Below, piece by piece: positions 1 to 6,370 of a stretch of DNA of 57,356 nt. A model generated the notes under the pieces. It did no database searches and was not told the origin of the DNA. It saw only the letters and a list, made by a program, of their open reading frames with translations. Position 1 is the first letter of the stretch, and each line of letters opens with the position of its first letter. Source of the DNA: Cloacibacterium sp046296655 (lineage in GTDB: Bacteria > Bacteroidota > Bacteroidia > Flavobacteriales > Weeksellaceae); the NCBI GenBank assembly GCA_046296655.1, contig JBKBLE010000014.1, forward strand, positions 1 through 57,356. Direction: 5' to 3'. A program made the translations under genes and the position numbers.

Positions 1-30
1 CTAACGCGGGAGAGTAGGTCGCCGCCAGTT
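1..30 (+). rRNA. rrf: 5S ribosomal RNA, 3' end (partial)
   Basis: The first 30 bases match the 3' end of a bacterial 5S rRNA: the block GCGGGAGAGTAGGTCGCCGC corresponds to the conserved helix and closing stem. The rest of the gene, and presumably the rRNA operon, lies left of the window. A strong hairpin terminator follows 10 bases downstream, as expected at an rRNA operon end. The exact 3' end is uncertain by a few bases. Confidence 0.85.
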
Positions 31-40
31 TTTATTTTTA

Positions 41-72
41 AATCCTCATCATGTAAATGATGAGGATTTTTT
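41..72 (+). terminator. rRNA operon terminator
   Basis: A perfect 12-bp stem (AATCCTCATCAT with its reverse complement) closes a 4-nt GTAA loop and is followed by TTTTTTG. It sits directly after the 5S rRNA end and is a clear intrinsic terminator. Confidence 0.9.
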
Positions 73-86
73 GTTTTTGTACTTTT

Positions 87-163
87 GCTAGATGCTAGAT
101 GCTAGATGCTAGATGCTAGATGATGGATGCTAAATGATGGATGCTAAATGCTAGATGATGGAT
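87..163. repeat. Heptanucleotide tandem array (11 units)
   Basis: Eleven uninterrupted 7-bp units: GCTAGAT five times, then GATGGAT, GCTAAAT, GATGGAT, GCTAAAT, GCTAGAT, GATGGAT. The variants alternate in an ordered way, suggesting duplication of multi-unit blocks. No coding frame runs through it. It lies just behind the rRNA terminator and is the longest of several 7-bp-period arrays in the window. Confidence 0.95.
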
Positions 164-171
164 ATTTTGCA

Positions 172-289
172 ATAGGGATAGTAGTGGAAATCCTTTTTTT
201 TGCTCGGTATAGCGTTGGCAAAAAAAGATTGTAACGGATAGCCCGACCCGAATATGCTTTGGGTCTTGCTTTGGAATGAGGGATTGCCC
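172..289. other. Structured intergenic element between rRNA operon and sucC
   Basis: This 118-nt stretch holds three potential stems: GGAT/ATCC (176-193), TTTTTTTGC/GCAAAAAAA (195-203 with 218-226) and GACCC/GGGTC (245-249 with 261-265). The words GGATAGCCC and GGATTGCCC bracket the last one. From memory, similar sequence (the word GTAACGGATAGCCCGACC) recurs between genes in other Flavobacteriia; I could not check this. It may be a structured RNA or a dispersed repeat. It contains no plausible reading frame. Confidence 0.45.
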
Positions 290-322
290 AAAAAAAAATC
301 CGTTCTAAAATAGAACGGATTT
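289..322 (-). terminator. sucC terminator
   Basis: On the minus strand a 10-bp stem (ATCCGTTCTA with its complement, loop of three) is followed by a run of T. It lies 26 bases after the sucC stop. Confidence 0.9.
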
Positions 323-347
323 GATTATTTGACGTAAGTTTGTTTTA

Positions 348-1538
348 TTATGCTAAAACTTCTGATACTTTGTTTGCAGCTTCTTCTAGTGTGATTACTG
401 AGTGAATTGGTAAACCAGCATCGTCAATCAATTGCTTCGCTTCTACAGCGTTTGTACCTTGAAGACGTACAATTAAAGGAACTGGAAGGCTTCCCATAGC
501 TTTGTAAGCGTCTACTACACCTTGTGCAACTCTGTCGCAACGTACAATTCCTCCAAAGATATTAATCAAAATAGCTTTTACGTTTGGATCTCTTAAGATA
601 ATTCCGAAAGCAGTTTGTACTCTTTGTGCATCTGCAGTACCACCTACATCTAAGAAGTTTGCAGGATTACCACCAGAAAGTTTAATGATATCCATCGTAG
701 CCATAGCAAGTCCAGCACCGTTTACCATACAAGCTACGTTACCATCTAATTTCACGAAATTAAGACCAGCTTCGCCAGCTTCTACATCCATAGGATCTTC
801 TTCTCTAGTATCTCTTAAAGCTGCTAAATCTTTGTGACGGAATAATGAGTTGTCATCTAAAGTAACTTTAGCATCTACAGCTACGATTTTATTGTCTGAA
901 GTTTTAAGAACTGGGTTGATTTCGAATAATGAAGCGTCAATTCCTACATAAGCTTTGTAAAGTGCATCAATGAATTTTACGAATTCTTTGAAAGATTCAC
1001 CTGATAAACCTAAGTTGAAAGCGATTTTTCTAGCTTGGAAACCTTGTAATCCTAAAGTTGGGTCTATTACTTCTTTGTGAATAAGGTGAGGAGTAACTTC
1101 TGCTACGTGCTCAATATCCATACCACCTTCGGTAGAGTAAACCACAGTATTTTTACCTAAAGCTCTATCTAAAAGTATAGAAACATAGAATTCTTTAGTT
1201 TCAGTTTCGCCTGGATAATATACATCTTCTGCAACCAAAACAGAGTTTACCAATTTACCTTCTGCTGAAGTTTGAGGGGTAACTAATCTCATCCCAATGA
1301 TGTTCTGAGCATTTTCTTTTAGTTTATCATAATTTGGTGAGAATTTTACACCACCACCTTTACCTCTACCACCAGCGTGAACTTGAGCTTTTACTACCCA
1401 ACCTTCGCTTCCGGTTAATTCTTTTAATTTATCAGCTGCTTCTACAGCTTCCTCTACGTTGTTTGCTACAAAACCACGTTGGATTCTAACGCCGTAAGAA
1501 GCTAAAATCTCTTTTGATTGATACTCGTGAAGATTCAT
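348..1538 (-). CDS. sucC: Succinyl-CoA synthetase, ADP-forming, beta subunit
   Basis: This is the TCA-cycle enzyme subunit that, with SucD, interconverts succinyl-CoA and succinate with substrate-level ATP formation in the cytoplasm. The 396-residue length is normal for SucC. The N-terminus MNLHEYQSKEILASYGV, the ATP-grasp segment with WVVKAQVHAGGRGKGGG, and the C-terminal CoA-ligase segment with NIFGGIVRCD are family hallmarks. sucD is not adjacent, so the subunits are encoded at separate loci, as is often seen in Bacteroidota. A TATTTTTG -7-like box lies at 1576-1583 without a well-placed -33 TTG. The gene has its own terminator. Confidence 0.97.
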   Translation of the reverse strand: MNLHEYQSKEILASYGVRIQRGFVANNVEEAVEAADKLKELTGSEGWVVKAQVHAGGRGKGGGVKFSPNYDKLKENAQNIIGMRLVTPQTSAEGKLVNSVLVAEDVYYPGETETKEFYVSILLDRALGKNTVVYSTEGGMDIEHVAEVTPHLIHKEVIDPTLGLQGFQARKIAFNLGLSGESFKEFVKFIDALYKAYVGIDASLFEINPVLKTSDNKIVAVDAKVTLDDNSLFRHKDLAALRDTREEDPMDVEAGEAGLNFVKLDGNVACMVNGAGLAMATMDIIKLSGGNPANFLDVGGTADAQRVQTAFGIILRDPNVKAILINIFGGIVRCDRVAQGVVDAYKAMGSLPVPLIVRLQGTNAVEAKQLIDDAGLPIHSVITLEEAANKVSEVLA

Positions 1539-1651
1539 AATATTTCTAAAATTTTTATTTAAAAGTTAGTTTTCACAAAAATATAAAAAAAGAGGCAAGT
1601 AGAAAGGAAAACCCATCAAGTTTTTTGCCTAATTTTTAATCATAATTTATT

Positions 1652-2038
1652 TTAAAACTTAGTCTTGGCGAAAACATAGATTAATAAAGCCCAACCTAAA
1701 ATCATAAACAAACCACCAATTGGAGTGATAGGTCCTAAAAATTTAAGATTCGTCTTTAAAACGTCTTGAAAACTCAAGAAATAAATGCTTACTGAGAATA
1801 GAAAAGTTCCCAAAATAATGAACCAAGCCGTTGTTTTTTCTATTCCTGTTTCAAATTTTAAGAAAAATCCTATGAGGAGAAGGAGTAAAGCATGATACAT
1901 TTGGTATTTTACACCGGTTTCAAAACTGGTCAATCTTTCTACAGAAAGAACTTTCTTTAGAGCATGCGCACCGAATGCTCCTAAAATTACAGAAGTTAAT
2001 CCGTACACTGCGCCGATGATTAAGGTAATGGTTTTCAT
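1652..2038 (-). CDS. DUF423 family small integral membrane protein
   Basis: A 128-residue, very hydrophobic protein with about four membrane spans and the DUF423 (YgdD-like) signature near the N-terminus, GAFGAHALKK, followed by YQMYHALLLLLIGF. The family is widespread and of unknown biochemical function; it acts in the inner membrane. Its ATG overlaps the stop of the upstream mvaA in a TAATG junction, so the two are translationally coupled on one transcript. Nothing links the function to mevalonate metabolism beyond that overlap. Confidence 0.9.
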   Translation of the reverse strand: MKTITLIIGAVYGLTSVILGAFGAHALKKVLSVERLTSFETGVKYQMYHALLLLLIGFFLKFETGIEKTTAWFIILGTFLFSVSIYFLSFQDVLKTNLKFLGPITPIGGLFMILGWALLIYVFAKTKF

Positions 2039-3366
2039 TATTTATTTCTAAGTTTATTTAATTCTGAGATCACTTCGTGATGACTTACGGTTTTATCTTT
2101 AAAATAGTTGACAAAATATTGTTTTTCTTCTTCTGTAGCGCCAAATTGGTTTAAGATATTGAACAAATGCATTTTCATATGTCCTTTTTGGATTCCTGTA
2201 GTCACCAATGAACGAAGTGCAGCAAAATTCTGAGCCAAACCAGAAACCGCCAAAATACTCATTAATTCTTGAGCTGATGGTTTTCCAAGTAATGCTAAAG
2301 AAAATTTCACTAAAGGATGAAGATTGGTTAAACCACCTACTACACCAACTGAAATCGGTAAATCTATCCAAAATCTGAAAATTCCGTTGTCTGTAGTACA
2401 ATGCGTAAGAGATTTGTATTTACCATCTTTACTTGCATAAGCATGCGCACAAGCTTCCGTAGCACGGAAATCGTTTCCTGTGGCTATTACAACTGCATCT
2501 ACTCCGTTCATAATGCCTTTGTTATGGGTAGTTGCTCTGTAAGGTTCAATTTCTGCAATGGTAACGGCTTGTTTAAATTTCCAAGCGAATTCTTCGTTAG
2601 AAATTCCACTGTCGTCTTTTAAATCATCAATTTTACAAGAAACTTCTGCTCTTACGATACAATCTGGAGTGAAGTTAGACAAAATATTCATCACAATCTG
2701 AAGCGAGTTCTTCTCGTCTTCTGAGAAAGCATCAGATTGTGTAACTTCTTCTTTTAACGTTTTCCCGAACTGTTCCAGACAAGAATTGATAAAATTAGCA
2801 CCCATAGAATCTACCGTGTTGAAACTAGCTTTCAGTTGATAATAATCGGCTAATTCCGAAGTTTTATCTATGAGTTTAATGTCTAAAATTCCGCCACCAC
2901 GCTTTCTCATGTTTGCGGTGATGTCTTCTGTAGCTTCAAAGAGTTTTTTCTTTAAAGTAAAATTGAAAAAATGCAATAATTTATGCGCTTCTACTTTGAA
3001 GATAAAGTGTGTGTGTCCTAATTTCTCGGTATTAATAATCGTGGTTTTGAAACCGCCTCTTTCTAACCAGAATTTTGCAGATTTAGAAGCTGCCGCAACT
3101 ACAGAACTTTCTTCTACTGCCATTGGTAAAGCCATCAATTTTCCATCAATGAGGAAGTTTGGCGCAATTCCGTAAGGCATGTAAAAATTGGTAATGGTAT
3201 TTTCTGAGAATTCTTCGTGAAGTTTTTGTAAGTCTGGATTATCGTTCCAATATTGCTGAAGAATCTTTTGGTATTCTTGGTTTCCTTGTAAATATTCGTT
3301 TATTAACCAATCAATTTTGTGTTGTTTCGAAAGTTTAGAAAAGCCTTCAATTGGTTTATGATTCAT
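2038..3366 (-). CDS. mvaA: Hydroxymethylglutaryl-CoA reductase, class II type
   Basis: This enzyme reduces (or in some class II members oxidises) HMG-CoA/mevalonate with NAD(P)H; in Flavobacteriia it serves the mevalonate route to isoprenoids. The 442 residues match class II HMG-CoA reductases. Visible signatures are the substrate-site segment DSMGANFINSCLE, the Lys/Asn-containing THNKGIMNGVDAVVIATGND and the nucleotide-site region GVVGGLTNLHPLVK. It is the first gene of a two-gene unit with the DUF423 gene. The start at MNHKPIEGFSKLS agrees with the family N-terminus. Catalytic direction cannot be told from sequence. Confidence 0.95.
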   Translation of the reverse strand: MNHKPIEGFSKLSKQHKIDWLINEYLQGNQEYQKILQQYWNDNPDLQKLHEEFSENTITNFYMPYGIAPNFLIDGKLMALPMAVEESSVVAAASKSAKFWLERGGFKTTIINTEKLGHTHFIFKVEAHKLLHFFNFTLKKKLFEATEDITANMRKRGGGILDIKLIDKTSELADYYQLKASFNTVDSMGANFINSCLEQFGKTLKEEVTQSDAFSEDEKNSLQIVMNILSNFTPDCIVRAEVSCKIDDLKDDSGISNEEFAWKFKQAVTIAEIEPYRATTHNKGIMNGVDAVVIATGNDFRATEACAHAYASKDGKYKSLTHCTTDNGIFRFWIDLPISVGVVGGLTNLHPLVKFSLALLGKPSAQELMSILAVSGLAQNFAALRSLVTTGIQKGHMKMHLFNILNQFGATEEEKQYFVNYFKDKTVSHHEVISELNKLRNK

Positions 3367-3519
3367 AGAATTGTTTTTTTACTTTTCAAAGATACAAAAT
3401 TTGAAGAAGAAGATTAGAGTAGTGTTTTTACAAATAAACTATGAGAGAAAGTGATGAAAAAAAACAGTTTGAAATTCAAGTAAATAGAGATTTTTTGTAA
3501 TTTTTTTATGTTTTAGCTA

Positions 3520-3549
3520 TTGCAAATAGAAAAATTTGTATTAAATTTG
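3520..3549 (+). promoter_or_regulatory. Promoter of tRNA-Gln (TTG-N19-TAAATTTG)
   Basis: A TTG at 3520-3522 is separated by 19 nt from TAAATTTG at 3542-3549, which fits the Bacteroidota sigma-A consensus TTG/TAnnTTTG. The tRNA 5' end begins 17 nt after the -7 box. Confidence 0.8.
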
Positions 3550-3566
3550 CACCACCAAAAACGGTA

Positions 3567-3639
3567 TAGACTCATAGTGTAACGGTAGCACACCAGATTT
3601 TGGTTCTGTTTGTCGGGGTTCGAATCCCTGTGAGTCTAC
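3567..3639 (+). tRNA. tRNA-Gln (anticodon UUG)
   Basis: The 7-bp acceptor stem TAGACTC/GAGTCTA closes a cloverleaf. The T arm reads TCGGGGTTCGAATCCCTG, and the anticodon loop TTTTGGT presents TTG, so the RNA reads CAA. The CCA end is not encoded. The anticodon stem has one C-U mismatch at its outer pair. It has its own promoter and terminator and stands alone. Confidence 0.95.
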
Positions 3640-3651
3640 ACTTATAAAGAG

Positions 3652-3681
3652 ACCTTCTGATTTTTCAGGAGGTTTTTTTTG
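3652..3681 (+). terminator. tRNA-Gln terminator
   Basis: A 9-bp stem (ACCTTCTGA with TCAGGAGGT, one G-T pair) is followed by eight T residues. Confidence 0.88.
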
Positions 3682-3776
3682 TTTCTAAAAATTCTATAAA
3701 ATTCCAAAAAAATTCTATAATACACTGTTAATGTTATTGTTGAATCTTTGCAATGTAAACATCAAAGATTAAGAAA

Positions 3777-3938
3777 ATGACAACGATAATACATAGTGCA
3801 ACTACTTCTGGATACAAAATAGTGAATTCTATTTTACAAAATGAATATGTTCAATTATCTGCACAATATTTAACTGCAGATTTTATTATCATGGCATTAA
3901 TTATAGAATCTAAGAAAATCCTACATAAAATTATCTAA
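3777..3938 (+). CDS. Small protein of 53 residues, unknown function
   Basis: An open frame from ATG (3777) to TAA (3938) starts MTTIIHSATTSGYKIVNSIL and ends KKILHKII. It has a short hydrophobic stretch (YLTADFIIMALII) that could be a single membrane segment or an amphipathic helix. An A-rich leader (AAGAAA) precedes the ATG. It is the first of a run of same-strand small genes (3956, 4229, 4601), so it is probably expressed with them. I do not recognise a family; it could be a lineage-specific stress protein. Confidence 0.5.
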   Translation: MTTIIHSATTSGYKIVNSILQNEYVQLSAQYLTADFIIMALIIESKKILHKII

Positions 3939-3955
3939 CACCAAAAAACTAAACT

Positions 3956-4216
3956 ATGAATAATTTAAAACACATAGAAGATTATTTTATAAAGCTTCAT
4001 AGAAGTTTTGGTATTTCTGAATTGTCTTACCAGAACAGAAGGTTAGAACTAGACGAAAGCAATATGAAACAATTGGTTTTCGCTTCTGAAGCTTTTGATG
4101 AGGAATTTGAAAATCTCGTAGATCATTGCTCCATGATTTACGATGAATTACAAAAGGGCTTTTCTTTAAAAATAAGAAAAGATGTAAACAATAATTATTT
4201 AGTTAACGTAATTTAA
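3956..4216 (+). CDS. Hypothetical protein, 86 residues
   Basis: A soluble, acidic, mostly helical-looking protein (MNNLKHIEDYFIKLHRSFG at the start; a central DESNMKQLVFASEAFDEEFE) without a signal peptide or membrane segment. No family is recognised. It is preceded by an AAACT leader 17 nt after the small gene at 3777 and is followed 12 nt later by a membrane protein gene, so the three probably form one transcript. Its place next to an AraC-type regulator and a two-component pair suggests a regulatory or stress context, which is inference only. Confidence 0.7.
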   Translation: MNNLKHIEDYFIKLHRSFGISELSYQNRRLELDESNMKQLVFASEAFDEEFENLVDHCSMIYDELQKGFSLKIRKDVNNNYLVNVI

Positions 4217-4228
4217 AATTAGAAAGTC

Positions 4229-4486
4229 ATGAACATTTTATTATTAATACTCGCAGCCATTTTTATTGGATATTCTATAGAAACCTTCCATGAAAGTAGA
4301 ACCAAACTGAATATAGTAAAAGTTATCTTATTCTCTTTTTTAGTAGCATTTCTCGCTAGTGGAATAAGTGCTTATGTTTTAGATAAAAATCTATTTACAG
4401 ATTTATTTGACGGAACACTTCTTTTCAGTGGAATTGTAACGTCTATAATTGCAACTTATTTTTTAAAATCTATCGTAAGTGAATAA
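4229..4486 (+). CDS. Small integral membrane protein, 85 residues
   Basis: Three hydrophobic segments can be seen, at about residues 2-16, 30-49 and 63-80, giving a small three-span inner-membrane protein. The start MNILLLILAAIFIGYSIE is preceded by GAAAGTC and lies 12 nt after the previous gene. No enzymatic motif is visible. Similar-sized membrane proteins often belong to general-stress or envelope-stress regulons in Bacteroidota, but no specific family is recognised here. Confidence 0.75.
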   Translation: MNILLLILAAIFIGYSIETFHESRTKLNIVKVILFSFLVAFLASGISAYVLDKNLFTDLFDGTLLFSGIVTSIIATYFLKSIVSE

Positions 4487-4600
4487 AATAAAAACTCTGT
4501 AATAGATTCAGAAAATAATATAAAGCAAAAGATTTCAGTTCTATGCAACTTTGCAATAACATAAATATAACATAAAACTTAACAAGAAAAATTTAAAATT

Positions 4601-5164
4601 ATGAAAAACGTAAAAAGAGCTATTTTAGGAATAGGAATTTTATCAGCAGGTTTATTAAGTGCACAAAGTGCAGAAATGACAAACATGATTAAAATTGGAG
4701 GAAATGTAGGAATAGCTGCTCCATCTACCAATGCTTCTGCAAATTTAGGTTTAGATGTTGCTTATCAACATTTGGTAACTCCAGGATTTGGATTAGGGAT
4801 TGCTACAGGTTATAATCACTTCTTCGGAAAAGATAATGATGGAATCGAAAATAATGATTTCGGAGTAGTTCCAGTAGCAGGTTTAATAAGAGTTTATCCT
4901 AAACAAACAGGATTTTATTTCGGTACAGATTTAGGATATGCATTTATCACAGGTGATGAAAACGTAGCAGCTAATGCTCCTGTTGCAAGACCTGATGGTG
5001 GTTTCTATATCAAACCAGAATTAGGATGGCATAATAGACATTGGAATGTAGCATTACAATACACCAAAGTTTTCACAGGTTCTAAAGGAGACTTATCAGG
5101 ACAAGATTTTAATGCAGCCTCTCTAGGTTTAGGTGTTTCGTATAACATTCCTTTAGGTGAATAA
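4601..5164 (+). CDS. Outer-membrane beta-barrel protein
   Basis: A 187-residue protein with a signal peptide (MKNVKRAILGIGILSAGLLSAQ, cleavage likely after SAQ). It continues with alternating-hydrophobicity strands rich in Gly and aromatic residues and ends in a strand-like LGLGVSYNIPLGE. This is the layout of small eight-stranded OmpX/OmpW-like porin-fold proteins of the outer membrane. No ligand can be assigned. A strong terminator closes the unit 64 nt downstream. The gene begins 114 nt after the preceding membrane protein gene, so it may have its own promoter. Confidence 0.85.
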   Translation: MKNVKRAILGIGILSAGLLSAQSAEMTNMIKIGGNVGIAAPSTNASANLGLDVAYQHLVTPGFGLGIATGYNHFFGKDNDGIENNDFGVVPVAGLIRVYPKQTGFYFGTDLGYAFITGDENVAANAPVARPDGGFYIKPELGWHNRHWNVALQYTKVFTGSKGDLSGQDFNAASLGLGVSYNIPLGE

Positions 5165-5227
5165 TTTCATCTACAAAAACTATCAGTAAAAAAGTAGTTT
5201 TTTCTTCATATAGTTTATTATTTAGTT

Positions 5228-5274
5228 AACTCTCACAAGTACAGATTTATTTGTTATTTGTGAGAGTTTTTTTA
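5228..5274 (+). terminator. Terminator after the outer-membrane protein gene
   Basis: An 11-bp perfect stem (AACTCTCACAA with its reverse complement) with a 19-nt loop is followed by TTTTTTT. Confidence 0.88.
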
Positions 5275-5342
5275 AGATTTTAGACAAAAATAATGAGAAC
5301 TTACTTTTTTTTTACTAACTTTATAAACTAAATAATAACACA

Positions 5343-5900
5343 ATGAAAATATTTACAAAATTCGACTATAACGCAGTTTGTAAAAAAGTATTAGAAGAAA
5401 AATTAGACCAATTAGGTGCTAAATATAGAGTAGTCGCTTTTGGTGAAGTAGAATTTTTAGAAAAAATTCCTGCCGAAAAGATGAAAGAATTCCGTGCAGG
5501 ATTAGAAGAGTACGGCATTAGCATTATCGAGAATCAAAAGACCGTTTTGATTGAAAAAATTAAAGAAGCAATCTTAGAAATGGTTCATTCTGAAGAGCCT
5601 ATTAATGTAAAAGCTTCTGTTTATCTTACCGATAAACTTAATCACAGTTATGGTTATCTGTCCAATTTATTTTCAGAAGTCACGTTCAGTTCTATAGAGA
5701 ACTACATTATGATGCAGAAAATAGAACATGCCAAAAATTTAATTATTAAAGACAATCTTACTTTAACCGAAGTTGCTTATCGATTAAATTACAGCAGTGT
5801 AGCGCATTTAAGCACCCAGTTTAAAAATATTACAGGAATTACTCCATCTCAGTTTCAAAGAATTATTAAAAAAAGAAGAGAAATTGCAAATAAAAAATAA
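5343..5900 (+). CDS. AraC-type regulator with a heavy-metal-associated-like N-terminal domain
   Basis: Residues 85-180 form an AraC-type double helix-turn-helix; LTEVAYRLNYSSVAHLSTQF is the second helix pair and GITPSQFQR the C-terminal signature. Residues 1-75 lack the usual cupin sensor. Instead they carry a ferredoxin-like pattern (a Cys near residue 13, FGEVEFLEKI, EEYGISIIENQK) resembling heavy-metal-associated or ACT-like folds, so the signal may be a small ligand, metal or protein contact. The gene is 17 nt upstream of a response regulator and histidine kinase on the same strand, so it is probably part of the same signalling output. The domain assignment of the N-terminus is tentative. 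Confidence 0.85.
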   Translation: MKIFTKFDYNAVCKKVLEEKLDQLGAKYRVVAFGEVEFLEKIPAEKMKEFRAGLEEYGISIIENQKTVLIEKIKEAILEMVHSEEPINVKASVYLTDKLNHSYGYLSNLFSEVTFSSIENYIMMQKIEHAKNLIIKDNLTLTEVAYRLNYSSVAHLSTQFKNITGITPSQFQRIIKKRREIANKK

Positions 5901-5917
5901 ATCTAAATAAGAAAACT

Positions 5918-6364
5918 ATGCAAACAGATTACATTCACATCATCTTAGCAGATGACGACGAAGATGACAGATTATTCTTCACCGATGCTTTTTCTGAACT
6001 GAAAATCAATACCAAAGTTCAAACTTATAATGATGGAGTAGAACTTATGAATTATCTTAATTCAGACGATGCGGTTTTACCACAAGTACTTTTCCTAGAC
6101 TTGAATATGCCTAAAAAGAATGGGATAGAATGTCTCCACGAAATAAAATCCAATAAAAAATTTGATGACATTGCCATTGCCATTTATTCTACCTCATCTT
6201 CAGAAGAGCATATAGAAGAAACTTTCGTAAGTGGAGCGAATATTTACATCAAAAAGCCAAATGATTTTGAAACACTTAAAAAAGTTTTATCAGATGTAGT
6301 GGCTATTAATTGGCAATACCATACTTCTGGTCTTAATAAAGATAATTTTTTACTGAGAATGTAA
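5918..6364 (+). CDS. Single-domain response regulator (receiver only)
   Basis: A CheY-like receiver of 148 residues with the acidic pocket DDDEDD near residue 12, the phospho-acceptor Asp in LFLDLNMP (about residue 65), Ser/Thr at IYSTSS and Lys in IKKP. There is no output domain. Such stand-alone receivers (Rcp1-like) pass phosphate or bind partners. The histidine kinase gene starts only 6 nt after its stop, so the pair should be cognate. Direct contact with the AraC-type protein encoded upstream is possible but not shown. Confidence 0.93.
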   Translation: MQTDYIHIILADDDEDDRLFFTDAFSELKINTKVQTYNDGVELMNYLNSDDAVLPQVLFLDLNMPKKNGIECLHEIKSNKKFDDIAIAIYSTSSSEEHIEETFVSGANIYIKKPNDFETLKKVLSDVVAINWQYHTSGLNKDNFLLRM

Positions 6365-6370
6365 TTTTAT

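Noticed and set aside
87..163. The heptad arrays as CRISPR
   Set aside because: Units are contiguous 7-mers with no spacers, and no cas gene is near.
2099..3175. Long antisense frames opposite mvaA (and similar ones opposite murA, aceA, GH31 and the receptor gene)
   Set aside because: They overlap clear conserved genes on the other strand, show no family features and are explained by low stop frequency opposite AT-rich coding sequence.
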